Below, one piece after another: positions 42,689-54,739 of a DNA stretch of 64,000 nt. Below the pieces are notes generated by a model, which was not told the DNA's origin, did not search any database, and was given only the letters and a program-made list of their open reading frames with translations. The DNA comes from Skeletonema tropicum (taxonomy: Eukaryota; Bacillariophyta; Thalassiosirophyceae; Thalassiosirales; Thalassiosiraceae). Both the position numbers and the translations under genes were made by a program. The DNA lies in NCBI GenBank assembly GCA_037178625.1, contig CM074143.1, positions 1,798,001-1,862,000 of the forward strand, given 5' to 3'. The first letter of the stretch is position 1. Each line of letters begins with the position of its first letter.

Positions 42689-45577
42689 ATGCAGGAGGAT
42701 CAACTTTCTTCTTCACGTGGCGATGTTACTGCCGATGAGGGTTTTGTAGACGCTTCTTTAGAGACCAGTGATGGTAGTCGAGATGCTAATATGGAATCTG
42801 ATGTATTTCGCAGAGGAAGGTGGCGGAGACCCTTATCCGAGTTTTTGGATTTACATCAAGTCCTGTTTTCTACTGAAGGCATCATATCTACACGTTCGTG
42901 GATTTACGTGTCTTGTGAAGAAGTGGATATCTACCATGTGGTGGGCCATCCTTCGTTAGTAATGGGTCTCTCCTTATTAGGAAGTCAAGAGGATAAATGG
43001 TGGATTGTCACTGTGTACAGGCCTTTGCCCGCACTTAATCCGACATCTCTCTCGATTCGATCGGTGCTTCGTCTAGTTGTCTGCTTAGGAACCCGACATT
43101 ATATTCTCGACACTTCTACATTGGGTGGAGACAAATTGATCGCAGTTATTATTCTTCGCATCATGGATCCTTCTGAATTCAGTACTTTGGTAACTCCTTC
43201 TGGTGTTAATACCAACATTTATCCATCTATGGATACAAGTCCTATCGGTGTTATAGTTTGTCTTCGACAACATGACCTCAGCGCCCTTTTGATGACCCTA
43301 TTCTGGAAACTCGATATTCAGTTCCTGGGCACAAGTTCTATCAAGCGACAGCATATCGATGTTGTTATCTTTGGTGAGCATCGTCACATCGCAGATCATC
43401 TACTCGATGGTACTCATGACTTCCTAGTTGTGAATAGAGGAGTGATGTTTTTCAGTTGTGAGGGACTCATACTTACACATTATCTCTTGAGACTATGGGG
43501 AGTAATGGTAATCTTTAGTGTCGACTTTATCTGGTTGCACGATCTTTCGCAATGGACACAACATGTTCGATACTATAATCAACTTGTGACCAAGATTCAT
43601 GTTGCGTGGGGAGATGTTTTGCAATCGACGTATGCATTACTCGAGAGAACGGAGACACTCTTGACATCTACTACAAGTATCGATGTCTTTCAAGACGAAT
43701 CCAGTGGTGTTATTATCACTCACAAGTACCAGAAGATTGATCGTTGCATGATATTTGCTCACAGTTGTCACAACTCCGATCACACATCCAACAAGATCTT
43801 GTTTATTACCATCGTTCGGTCTGTACTTGAATTACTTGTACGATATGATCCTTCGCACATTCAAGGCTATGCATTTGTTCGTGGCATGATATCTTATGTC
43901 TCTACAGCTTTAGAGCTACTGCGATATCACAAGATGATGATTGGAGAGTACTGTCCTGTGAAGATGCGATACTTTATTAATTTAGAGTTTCTTTTGTCCT
44001 GCGAGATGAATGGGGAGCAAATTCCTTCAATTGAATATCTATCTGTGATGATACGACGTTACCACTATCCTGCGAAGATGAGAGACTTTATTATTTCAGA
44101 GTTGATTTGGTACTACGAGTCGAATGGAATTCAGTTCTACAAGACGAAGAATGGGGAGCAAGTTCTACTCTATAAGTTGATGGACATCCAAGAAGATTCT
44201 GCCGTTGGAAGCCAAGTTGTTGTTTGTTCTCCTGCTGCGAAGATTGAATTTTACCACCATCGAGCACAACTAGTCGATGCGGAATGCAATGCACTTGTTC
44301 TTAAGTCCTTACAAGACTTCGCTGCTCAGTTCTATTCACATGATTCTCGAGACCTTGCTGATAGGATCTATATCGTCGTCGCTTGCAGGTTGCATCGCTT
44401 TTCGTTTGCGGAGATTACTCGAGGTCATCGACAGTATCACGTCTTGCTTCGGAACGTCATCATCAACAACGTTTTCTTGGATCGACATCATTCTGTCATG
44501 GTTACTCCTGAGGAATATGGGGAGACATCATCATCTACTCGACTTCATCATATCATTCGTCCGACGGAAGATACTTCCTTTTGCAAATCTTACAACATGC
44601 TTGCTTTACTCGGTACTGCCGTGAGAGAAAATATTATTCGGTCGCAGATCAGTGATGGAAACTCTGCTATCTTCTCGGCTCAATTTGGATATGGTAATAT
44701 TTTGATGGTTGAGTATGGTGCTATTTTGGTAAGTATCGACAGTGACTCTCGTCACATGATGATTGCACGTTTTGCATCGAGGATTGTTGATAGGAAGCGC
44801 AATATCTACGTTATTCGGAATCAAGTCAATTCGGTTCTTCATCTTGATCTCGTGAGTTACGAACGTCATCGTCTCGGTCTCAATCATGGGGAGCGCAGCA
44901 AACGTGCAGCTATTCAAGAACTTATGGATGCATCACGCACTAATTACCACGAAATCATCGTCGGAAGCAGAATTATCACCCGATGCAATCGGCTCTATGG
45001 TGGATTCTTTGTCGATATCTTTGTGTGTGGGTTCAGGTTCTTTGTTAGAAGTCCCGAGAGAGGGTTCTCTTCAAGTGTTCGCATTTTTGATGAATACGAC
45101 CAACTTCACTACCAAGTCGCGGATGACCGTATATACCTTGAAGTTCAAGTCAAAAACGGCAATAGGCCCTTCTCACAAGTCACAAACGGCAATAGGCCCT
45201 TCGCGAACAATCACAATGCTTTATCGTCCACGTTTTCTATGGCCGATCTACATCTACCTAGTCCAAAGGAGGAAGAACTACTCATCCAATACCCTACACC
45301 TACAGGACAGATCAAGGATTATCAAGACCATACACCTACAGGTCAGATCAATGATTATCAAGAGCTACTGGAAATACCAACCATTATGGAAACAACTTCA
45401 CACAATAATAAGTTTACTGCTCAGATGTTCTTTGAGATTAGCGATTACTTGTTGAAGTGGGAAGTCTGGAATACGATATACGTTTGGCAGGTCCTTCAAA
45501 TTCTATTTTTCTGGCATAGAGATATATTAGGGATATTAAACGGAAAAGATAGATGGGGAGAAAGAATTGTAGGCTGA
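42689..45577 (+). CDS. unknown ~962-residue protein of the LTR element
   Basis: A single long ORF opens at ATG 42689 (MQEDQLSSSRGDVTADEG). It has an acidic N-terminus of about 60 residues, then a long mixed region rich in His, Tyr, Ile and Arg. Near the C-terminus two short tandem repeats occur: NGNRPFSQVTNGNRPF and a repeated TPTGQI(K/N)DYQ. No zinc knuckle, protease DSG/DTG, RT YxDD or integrase motif is visible. The last ~20 codons lie in a segment flanked by CAGGT repeats that is absent from the truncated copy at 35.3-37.1 kb and could be an intron. A coat-like or host-derived protein is possible, but no function can be assigned. Confidence 0.6.
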   Translation: MQEDQLSSSRGDVTADEGFVDASLETSDGSRDANMESDVFRRGRWRRPLSEFLDLHQVLFSTEGIISTRSWIYVSCEEVDIYHVVGHPSLVMGLSLLGSQEDKWWIVTVYRPLPALNPTSLSIRSVLRLVVCLGTRHYILDTSTLGGDKLIAVIILRIMDPSEFSTLVTPSGVNTNIYPSMDTSPIGVIVCLRQHDLSALLMTLFWKLDIQFLGTSSIKRQHIDVVIFGEHRHIADHLLDGTHDFLVVNRGVMFFSCEGLILTHYLLRLWGVMVIFSVDFIWLHDLSQWTQHVRYYNQLVTKIHVAWGDVLQSTYALLERTETLLTSTTSIDVFQDESSGVIITHKYQKIDRCMIFAHSCHNSDHTSNKILFITIVRSVLELLVRYDPSHIQGYAFVRGMISYVSTALELLRYHKMMIGEYCPVKMRYFINLEFLLSCEMNGEQIPSIEYLSVMIRRYHYPAKMRDFIISELIWYYESNGIQFYKTKNGEQVLLYKLMDIQEDSAVGSQVVVCSPAAKIEFYHHRAQLVDAECNALVLKSLQDFAAQFYSHDSRDLADRIYIVVACRLHRFSFAEITRGHRQYHVLLRNVIINNVFLDRHHSVMVTPEEYGETSSSTRLHHIIRPTEDTSFCKSYNMLALLGTAVRENIIRSQISDGNSAIFSAQFGYGNILMVEYGAILVSIDSDSRHMMIARFASRIVDRKRNIYVIRNQVNSVLHLDLVSYERHRLGLNHGERSKRAAIQELMDASRTNYHEIIVGSRIITRCNRLYGGFFVDIFVCGFRFFVRSPERGFSSSVRIFDEYDQLHYQVADDRIYLEVQVKNGNRPFSQVTNGNRPFANNHNALSSTFSMADLHLPSPKEEELLIQYPTPTGQIKDYQDHTPTGQINDYQELLEIPTIMETTSHNNKFTAQMFFEISDYLLKWEVWNTIYVWQVLQILFFWHRDILGILNGKDRWGERIVG

Positions 45578-45608
45578 AGAAATGATGGATATCATGCAGG
45601 TTGGGGAG

Positions 45609-46105
45609 TGACAACTTAAGATTTGGAACGCTGCCTTTTTATCATCATTATCGGGAATATGGGATTTAGGAATTATGGGAATGGGGATTTACGTTATTTC
45701 ACGTCGTCATCGACGAGAAACCAGCTGCTCGGAAGTAGCCATCTGCTTGTTTTGGCGGGATAAGATTTTATTTCACCACAGGTTGAAGCACTACCATGAC
45801 ATGTCGACCTCTCCCTTTTGTAGATAGAAATAAAGAATAAACAACGTGTAGTAGACGAAGCCGACAATGGCGGAGACTTCTCCCAGTAATACTTCGATAG
45901 TCGGGTAGGATAGATGAGCAGATAGCTCCAACATCCAGCTTAATTTGGTATTTGAACTCAACGTTCCAGAATCTTCATACGTCCTTCATCCTTCACTTTC
46001 GCCGAGCCACCCGTCGTTCAGATCAGTGATACTCGTACCGCAAGTCAACGTCGATGTACGCATATAGATTTCTCAGGCTTTGAGCAGATAATACTCAACT
46101 TGAGA
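45609..46105 (+). repeat. 3' LTR
   Basis: Second copy of the 497-bp LTR, preceded by GGTTGGGGAG and followed by the AGTAT target duplication. Confidence 0.93.
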
Positions 46106-46119
46106 AGTATAGTAGCTGT

Positions 46120-46515
46120 TTAGTGAGAAAGTTTACCTGGTGGACACGTAGAGGCTCTGTAGACCATACCGCTGTAGGATTTGTACTTGTTCCTACGTAG
46201 AAAGCAAGAAGTACCTGGCTTAAAGGCGCTTGTTACAGAAATTGATTGGCTATATCTGTCGAGGATACCATCATTTGCAGAAAGAAATACAGGTACATTG
46301 TCATTATAGGTGACATGTTTCTTCATCACGAGAAATATTCTCCCTTTGTTGTATCCTTTATTGATTGTCGTTAATTTGTCATGTTGCCGCGATTGATAAT
46401 AAATTTGTCTTGAAGACAAATTTATTTTCCATGCAAGTTGTGAATATTGCATTGTATCGTCCACTAGGCAAAATAATCGCGTGGCAATTGGTATTCTTTC
46501 TTCGTTTCTTTCCAT
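46120..46515 (-). CDS. unknown ORF just downstream of the Helitron helicase
   Basis: This open frame overlaps the helicase end in another frame and continues to 46120. It includes IFLVMKKHVTYNDNVPVFLS and KPGTSCFLRRNKYKS. It passes through the palindrome at 46398-46426. The last codons overlie a donor-like CCACCAG/GTAAAC, so it may be a terminal exon of the helicase gene or of a separate gene cut by the LTR insertion. It has protein-like composition but no recognised domain. Confidence 0.35.
   Translation of the reverse strand: MERNEERIPIATRLFCLVDDTMQYSQLAWKINLSSRQIYYQSRQHDKLTTINKGYNKGRIFLVMKKHVTYNDNVPVFLSANDGILDRYSQSISVTSAFKPGTSCFLRRNKYKSYSGMVYRASTCPPGKLSH
46398..46426. other. perfect 14-bp palindrome built from the intron motif
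   Basis: AATAAATTTGTCTT and its exact complement AAGACAAATTTATT are separated by one base. Each arm is the motif also found singly in introns of the neighbouring genes. It lies just downstream of the helicase stop codon. Confidence 0.75.
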
Positions 46516-49500
46516 TTTTTGTTTGGGCTGGTTATGATTTCGGTGATGCGGTTCGTCAGGTCCTCTCTATTCTTTATTAAAGTACCACTCACTGCCTTTT
46601 GATAAGTTGTTTTCGTCATTTCATCAAGCTTTCTTTTGTTGTATCTTGTCTTGGTTTCTTCTGCCTTGCCGTCAAGGTACTTGACCCATTTGTCCCGCTT
46701 CTTGAAGAGTTTGCAGAGTTGGCCATCTTGGTTCGTCTTGCAATTGTGTAACCGTTCTACAGACACGCTCGGCCCTGTCCAATAAATGGCACTATCCGTC
46801 GGGTGCATAACATTTTTGGAACCAAGTGTTTTGCCCCTGCTGGTAGCAACGTATCCTGTCCCAAGGCACTGGCTTCTCTCCCAGAGCTCATCTGACGGAT
46901 CTATCACCATGCGATTCCATCGATCGTCCTTGCCGAACCCAGCCTCCATGCCCTGGCAGCGGTGTATTGTGATTGCGAATGCAATTTGCAGGGGCATGAA
47001 CGTGGCAGTACAGCATCCCTTGTTGCAGATGTGAGTGTAGGGTGGTATTGGCACGTGCTGAGTGGAGTGGTGGAGTGGAGTGATTGCAAATTTGTGTAAA
47101 GAGGGATGATTGATCAGTGCCATGCTATATTTCGAATTCAAGCATACATTTCTACATTCACTCACCGTTGGATTCTTTTTGTCCCAGGGTTCAATGCCTT
47201 GCCGCGGTTTGAAGTATGGGAAATCAACGACTATATACTTTGGGAGGGATTCAACACCATTTGTGTTTGGTCCTACGGAGTGCTGCTCGTCATAAACGAT
47301 GTCAATCACCTTCCCAATCGCTCCAACGTACAGGCCAGAGTTCGGATCAATGTTCGCTGTCTCCAGGCACACGTGCACACCAACGGAAACGTCTAAAGTG
47401 TACAACATCTTTTTGCCGAAGAAATGCGACTGGTACACAGTGGGATTGCCAACCATGTTGCTCTTGAATTGGCATCTGAGCCGTGCTACCGGTACTGACA
47501 GCCGTTTCTGTGTTTTTACGAGCATTTTGACATTTTGCTTATTCATTTCCTCCCGTTTTGCGTAGGCATGCAATGTTTTTGGATCGTCCTCGATAGTGTC
47601 TCTGAACTTGGAGGAATAGTAGCTTAAATGCAAGTTGATCAAACGACGTGCGTCCTCCTTTGTTTGATCGCCCACTCTCATTCTGTTCATCAATTCGCAG
47701 TCGTCCTTGTCTTGTGTCCTGAAGTTTCGAGTCAATTTGAACACATTATCTACCATCATGACAGTAAGAATGTAACAACCTTCGTACTCGCATACCTGGT
47801 TGTTCTTGCTTCTTGCAGTCATTGATTGGGGTCTCTGGTTATTGTGATACTTGTCATATCCGCTTATGGCTCCATTCTTGTCCGTTGGTGGCAATTGGAA
47901 ATCGTCACCGAACAACAGTACAACAGGAACACCACCCCACCGCTCCGTGTTATTGTGTCCGTAAAATGCGCATTCTCGAACGTGCTGTTCAGCTCCATAT
48001 GTCACGTGTGAATTCATCATGCTTCTCTCGTCGACCATCAAGACAAGAAGTTCTTTGAGCTTCTTTTGAAGCTCTTTCTTCCTTTCAACATTCAAAGATG
48101 CCCATGGCACCTGCACGTTAATACCAAGAAGGGAATGCAGCGTGCAGCCCTTGACATTATAAGCAGCACTGCCAGACGGTGCGGCAACTTGGACTGTGTT
48201 GTTCACGTCGGTCATTTCTCTTATGATGGATATGATAGTGCTTATGACATGTGACTTTCCACATCCGCCCATGCCAGTAATGGTGGCTCGCAGCGGCTTG
48301 TAGTCTTCGTCGTTCTCTAGGAACTTGACAACTGTATCGACCGTCGCGAGCACTATCATTCGTTGTTCGTCGGATAGGTCGTTGATGTCATACTTTGTAC
48401 CATCTGATTTTGTGGGAATATCAGTTGGATCATTCTCATCATTTAGTACCTTGGTAGCATGATCCCTAATCATGATCGTGTACTCCTCCCCAGGAATTGT
48501 TATGTCCCTTTCTCCCTGGAAGAAGCTCGCCGACCAATCGTGGTTCAATCCTATGTCCACTGTCATGTTTTCCGCAAGGATCGGGTTGGTCCTCATGTCA
48601 GTTAACTGGCTGGAATGGAACCAGTTCAGGAATTGTTCCGCGTCTTCTGGATCGAGATCGTCTATGTTGACATCTGCCTGAATAGTGCCCTGCTTCGCCA
48701 CTACCTCAATTCTCTTCTCGTGAGCATACCTTACAGCTCGCTCATATTCGGTCACAACATTTGTAGGGACAACTCTAGTGTCGAGCATTTGTTTGAAAGT
48801 GTCAATTGTCCGTTGTTTGTCTCTGGTACATAATGGATTCTTGAAACTCCACGGTTTGTGCATGATTAACATCCCTCGTGCGTAATCGAAGTCGATAGGG
48901 TATCGTGGTCTGCAGTTGAGACCTCTTGGGAGTAGGATCCTGTTACATTCCCGATCGCTATCAGGGTCGATCATGAAGTTTTTCTTGCACCAAACCTTAT
49001 AGAAATACTCGTCCAATGAAAATCTGTTGTGTTTTTCATCACGTGTTGCGTAGCAATACACTAGATCTTTTGGCTTTGGGTCGGAGGATTTTCGCAGTTT
49101 CAGACAGTTTTGTATCGAAACGTAGGTGATAACATCCGAACACAGTGTTAAATTCAGTCGATCTATCTCGTGCACAGCCTCTTGAATGCTGATGAGCCTC
49201 TTGCTTGTCATCATGTTTAGGGACATCTTGACCAAGGTTTGGACACCATTGATGTCGGCGGAGCTTTTGCTATTTGGTTTGATCACGATTTGATGGTTTG
49301 GAATCAAAATTCAGTAAAATGGCAAAAAATAAAAATGTAGAGAAGACAAATTTATTTTGTCGATGGAAATGTTACCAAGCAAAAGAAGTATAGATCTCAC
49401 CTCTGGACAATGTTTTGTACAGCTTCCTTTTCCTGCTTTGAAGTGTGATTCTTCTTGCTTGCGTATGCTACGACATACTTGCAAACACTCTCTATCTCAG

Positions 49501-52500
49501 TAACATCCGGCTTGTCGGGGTGCGACCTGTAAATCAATAGCTGGATATCGACATTGCCCCTCCAGCATTGCAATAGCGTCTTGCTGTGCTGGACAGCCTT
49601 ACGCGATTGCGTTCGCGGTAATCTGAAATGTTCTAAGCCTCTACGATCAGTGACAATGACCGACATGTTGCAGAGCGGCTTTCCGGGTGTGTCACCTTTG
49701 CCGTACTCGGACTCTTTGCCATGATCAAACCTACACTCTCGTGGCTCATGCTTTCTGTTGTCACCAAGGCAGTAATTATTGCATTTGTGCACCATGCATT
49801 CCTGACATAACATTCGAACGTCCTCTCCTTTATCAGGGCATTCACAAAACCGGTGCATTAGTGGATTGATCGAGTCGGGCGACCTGTCCGAAACGTGGTC
49901 TTCATTTACGCGAATGTCGGCTGTCATGTCCAACACACCAGTGGCGTACTTCTCCATAACCTTAACCTTCTCCTCCTCCGACTTAGCCCGATAGAAATCA
50001 TACAAATAAGACTTGTCCCTACCAATTCCCAGTAAGTGTAAATGAATCTGACCCCTCCCTGGTGCGAACTCGACCCTGGCCCAGTAATGCTCAATACCAA
50101 GAGCGTTTTTCACCACTGTGTCGAGAAACACCCTCGACCTTTTCATGAAGAAATCATTGACGTACAACGTAAATCGTTTGACAGATTTGGTCATTGCTAC
50201 GAAGTCCTTCTTTGCTAGCAGTTCGGCATGCTCGATATTACCAGCTTGTTTCTCGAGCTTGATCATTAGCCTTCGCAGATCTGGCCACCAATTCTCCGCA
50301 CATGACAGCGTTGTGAAGTGGGTGGGAGGACCGTGTCCACAGGATATGTGGAAGTCTATCCACGCTTCCAACTCTTCCGTCTTTCCTCGCCAGAAACTGT
50401 CTGATCCTCTTATGCCCTTTGCGAGGTAGCGCAACTTGTTCAAATACTTCATGTCTCCTGCCGCAAACTGTTGTTGTAACTCTTCCACCGTCGGAGGCAT
50501 TCTCACGCTAGCACCAAGGAAGTTCTTGTCCTTGTAGAAGAAGTTCCCCTGCGTGTTGTTAGTGTGTCTTTGCAGCATGTTGAAGACATACAAGCAAAAC
50601 ATTTGATCGTTGATGAACCTTCCATCTTTGAACCGTATCATATGCGTTGCCCAGCTATGGATGTCTTTCACCTTTCCTCGTATTGGGTCATACACGTCAC
50701 CAATACCGCCTGGGAAAAGACACGGATATGCATTCACGAAAACTTGTTCCATTGCGTCGAACTCACTGGTAGACGAAGACGCAATATTTGGATAACATTA
50801 ATGGTCAGTCCAAAGAATACATGGCATATTGAGGTGAACAAACATAGCACTGGGAAGAATTGTTCACTCACTTCAATGGCTTGCTGTGATCGATCGGAGG
50901 GAAGTTGAGAATCTTATCCTTCTGTCCTGTCTGTTTCGCTATGTTTACGAAATCTTTGATGACTTTTGTTTGGGTGGCGTTGGGCACATCACCTTTGTAG
51001 TTCGGGTGAATTGTCTGGACTTCAACGTCATCGTCATTAGCTTCTGTATCACATTGGTTGCCCGACAGCGTTTCAGTTGCATTTGCGACAACATCCCTTC
51101 TGCTTCGCTTCGTTTTCAGAGTGTGTGTCTCTGCCACATCGTAGATAGAACCGTTCTTTATCCAATCAAGATTTGACTCCGAAATTGTAATGTCATGGTA
51201 GCCGCGATGGTGAATCTTGAGCCACTTCAGAGCTGCTAGGACCTTCTCCTTTCTCACTTTGTAATGACGACTTTTCTGAATGCCCTCGTGATGATCGCTC
51301 ATGTGGCGGATAAAAATGACCATGTTCGATTGGGTTTGAGGCAGTTCTGTGCACATAGTTTCGATATCCTGTGGAAAGCAAACGCAATGGCCGTTGATAC
51401 CATAGATACCGTCCTTGATGTGCATCGATGGTATGAATGGCGAACACCGTCGAATCAGCAGTTGTTCTGCCATTGTCAGGTCTTTCAGCTCGACCGGTAT
51501 GTCGTACCTCACGACTTGTTTGCCGTCTTCGCCCATTTTGATGCATCCTTCGCTGTCTCGTTCGTACCAGACTGGATGAAGGTTGTTCTCTAGAAAGTAG
51601 GATTCTGAGTGATTCTTTTTCTTGCATGTTTCGCATACGCTCCTTTCCTTAAATACCAACTTGTTCTCCAGGCAAACACTGCAGGTTTGTAGGTCCAGCG
51701 TTCTCATCTTATGCTCGAATTTCAACATCTCCTCTATAGTTTGTCTGGCTCGGTTTGTCTCGTTCGACCTGCCACGCTCACCAAGGCGAGGATTGTCCAT
51801 GAATGTTACGTCAAGCGTGATGTTCAGTTTCTTGAATTCATTCCTCGCTCGATAATCCACCATTTTTTTTATTACTGTGACCCTCTCTTGGTACTCTCTA
51901 AAGGTTGGAGCATCATACGGCTTCTTCTCGTAGAATTTATCCACAATACCGTAACATAGAGTATCCAAGTATAACTGGTTTATGACTGACCTCGCCTTCT
52001 CGTAATCATTCCCTGCATTTGCCCAGCTAATGTACTTTCTTGTGTCGCGCCTCTGGTCTAGATATGCTACACCGCTCTTAACTCGTCGTGATTTTGATTT
52101 GTGGTTAATACCAGTGACTCCACTCGATGTTCTTTGTCTGTAATTCTTTTCTGACCTCAACGTGTGCATGGGAATCTTTTCTTCCTTGCTAGATGCTGAT
52201 TCGTCGAATTCAAATTCTTCTGTCACTTCTGATTTTAATGAAACGCAATCACTGTCATTTTCATCGACGGTTTCGTACGGAGGAATGACAACCACTTTGT
52301 CGAGACCCTTCCACTTCGGCGAAGGATTCACCAACCTCTTGTCTTCTAATGGTCGAACGATTTCCAACCGCTTCACATGGTGGACCTTTCTCATGAGCCA
52401 CGTGCCGTCAGATATTTGAATAATCTCTTCTGATGTAGGATCACCAATGGCGACAATTACGCCCTTCCTTGGTACATCATTCTTTGAGCTCCTGTATTCT

Positions 52501-54574
52501 ATGATGTCACCCATCTGAACGAATGTATTCAAGTCGCTGGATGCTGGCTGAACTTCATCGTCGCAGTCCAAGTTACAATCGACGTGAATGTAATTGTAAT
52601 TGTCGTCGGAGCTCATTCGAACTTGTTCGATGTCACCTGATATTGAAGGTTGTAAAATAATTTTGTACAGATGTCAAATTTATTTTGTTGAAGTATATAA
52701 GTACTATTTTGCTTTAGACAAAGAGCACTTACCTTCTGTATCGACGGAGAGATGGTCATCTTGGTCCGATTGAAATTGATACGACGCATCCTCAATGATC
52801 TCTGCATCTGACATTACTACGTCAGTGTCTTCTGAAGTCTGACTGTCAAGAATTTCCACCTCTTCTTCGTCTTCTTCGCTATCACTGACTGGATCATGAT
52901 CAGACCTAGGTTCGTGTATGCGGTGGTGTTGATAGGACTTCATAGTATGGGCCATAACGTTGTATATTTCAGTCCGCATCCTACTAATGTCGGATTCAGT
53001 ATAGCCAAACAACTCGTGACCACTAATGCTGGTGGAGAAATTGTCCATCACATCCGTCATTTTCACGTTAGGCATTTTCACCTCTGCATCGTTCAACATC
53101 CGCACTAGGTTCACTACGTAACGACAGACATGTACACCACAATCATAGCTGTTGGTCTGCACGAGAACTGATGGAAGGTAGTATTCTTGTGAGTTTGTCA
53201 TCAGTAGTGTATGACAGGATAAAATAATACATACTATGCGTACGACTCACCTTTGGGAGAATATAATTTACATGACTCGTGCCGATGACTGAAAGGTCGG
53301 TTTGTTTTGTCCAGAGCATTGTTGTTGTACTTATCCCATTCCTTGTTGAGTATGCCTCGAACGGCTCTTGCAAGATGCTGCTTATTATGCACCGTTCCGC
53401 ACCCAAGACAATCCAGATGGATCATGGCAAATACATCTCCTGTGTACATTGAATCGTTCCATCGTCTTTTAGTCTGATTTATGAGCTTCGGATTCAGCAC
53501 CACTATCAAACTCCAATGATGAGCTAGATGCACCGGAAACAATACCATCGATTTGTCAAAGATGTTGACATTCTTTAGCCACTTTTGGTATCTCTCATTG
53601 TATCCATCGTTCAATACGCTCGAAAGAAGGAATGTTGAGCAAATGTGTACTGAAGACGTTTTGTCCTCTGGACACCTTGGTGTAGTCACCCATTTGAACC
53701 AAAAATTGAGAACAGCATCATTTAAACACTCTTCCGGCTCGAGTGTTGCAAAATCCATACCGTGTAATACCACAGCGTTCCTCTTAATGTTGTCTCTAAG
53801 AGAGTTCTCAAAATACGACGACAGCGACGGAATGTCACGGCCATTAGCCAGATTCGACAACCTCGACGATAGGTCCGAAGACAACCTGTCTGCTGACAAG
53901 AGTCTTTGGTCGTTCGTCTTGAACGGCAACGCAAAACAATGATTGACATTGGCATTTACAGCGGTTGAGACCTGCTCGCGGAATGAAGACTTGGCCTTGG
54001 GCAAAGAACTTCTCTCCAGGGATGATATACCCAAACTGACCAAGCTGTCGCAAATGGTGTGGCAAACAGGACTGTCTAAGGAGTGTTTCTGTAACTCCAT
54101 TATGTTGCTAAGTGTCACTAACACGATTATGGCATTAAGTTCCTGTGATTTGTGTTTCGGAATGAAACGAAGCTTCGTCTCGCGATGACCGTCTACCAAA
54201 TTTTGTTCAGCGACCATACTTTGCTTCTTGATCTCCTTCAGCGGTATGCCTTTGTTTCGGACTTTCTTGACACATAGGACTTTTTGAAGCCAGGTTGTCA
54301 CGAAGAATATTATATGTTTTAACGATATATTCGGAGCTGGAAGTAACATTGGGAAAAGACCAAAATTGTCAGCGATGAAGTGAAGTATCGGACCTCAAAA
54401 TATTTTTGTGGTGAGAACAAATTTATTTTCAGGAGCGTACACCGTACCAGTGACACTCGTACAAGTACAAAAACTCACTTTGTCTACTAGCAATGGACGA
54501 TGTTGTATCTTTTACAGGTGTCACAACTGGAATCGAGATGTCTGCTAATGGCTCACCCGATGGAGAAGACGACA
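46464..54574 (-). CDS. Helitron protein: Ulp1-type protease, DUF6570-like region, HUH Rep and Pif1-like helicase
   Basis: Six exons, 54574-54479, 54336-53251, 53185-52733, 52636-50872, 50765-49401 and 49269-46464, all have GT-AG junctions and agreeing phases, joining into ~2,520 codons. Exons 2-3 encode a Ulp1/C48 protease: ECLNDAVLNFWFKW, His in HHWSLIVV, Asp in HLDCLG, and Gln/Cys in VQTNSYDCGVHV across the intron. Exon 4 has two CxxC pairs (CSVCLEN, CETCKKK) in a region resembling DUF6570. Exon 5 has FVNAYPCLFPGG, the HUH motif GQIHLHLL and candidate Tyr in KYVVAYASK. Exon 6 is a helicase with Walker A GMGGCGKSHV, VDERSM, GDDFQLPP, HRCQGM and VATSRGKT. HUH Rep plus Pif1-type helicase defines Helitrons. 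The upstream exon with the start codon was not found. Confidence 0.85.
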
Positions 54575-54739
54575 CTGGTAGTTAGTCCGATGCAGCCAGA
54601 TGATTGGATTATATGAAAAAAGTAGGAAGGAAAAAGAATATGTCAGTATAGAATTCGTTTCTAGAATGTTAACAAAGCAATATTTCACCCAATTGCATAG
54701 ATTGTACTCCCAAGCCATAATTTAATCATCAATCATGCA

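Larger units (their letters stand above)
41967..46105 (+). mobile_element. complete LTR element without recognisable gag-pol
   Basis: Two near-identical 497-bp direct repeats (41967-42463 and 45609-46105) start TGACAACTTAAG and end CAACTTGAGA. AGTAT occurs immediately outside both (41962-41966 and 46106-46110), a 5-bp target duplication. A purine-rich GGTTGGGGAG precedes the 3' LTR. The interior carries a single long ORF with no visible protease, integrase, RT or RNase H. The element therefore appears non-autonomous but is not simply internal junk. Confidence 0.88.

Noticed and set aside
44277..45455. Alternative-frame ORFs of 115 and 189 residues inside the LTR-element gene
   Set aside because: They overlap the 962-residue frame and have no domain. 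Their mirror copies at 35567-36745 simply follow the inverted duplicate.
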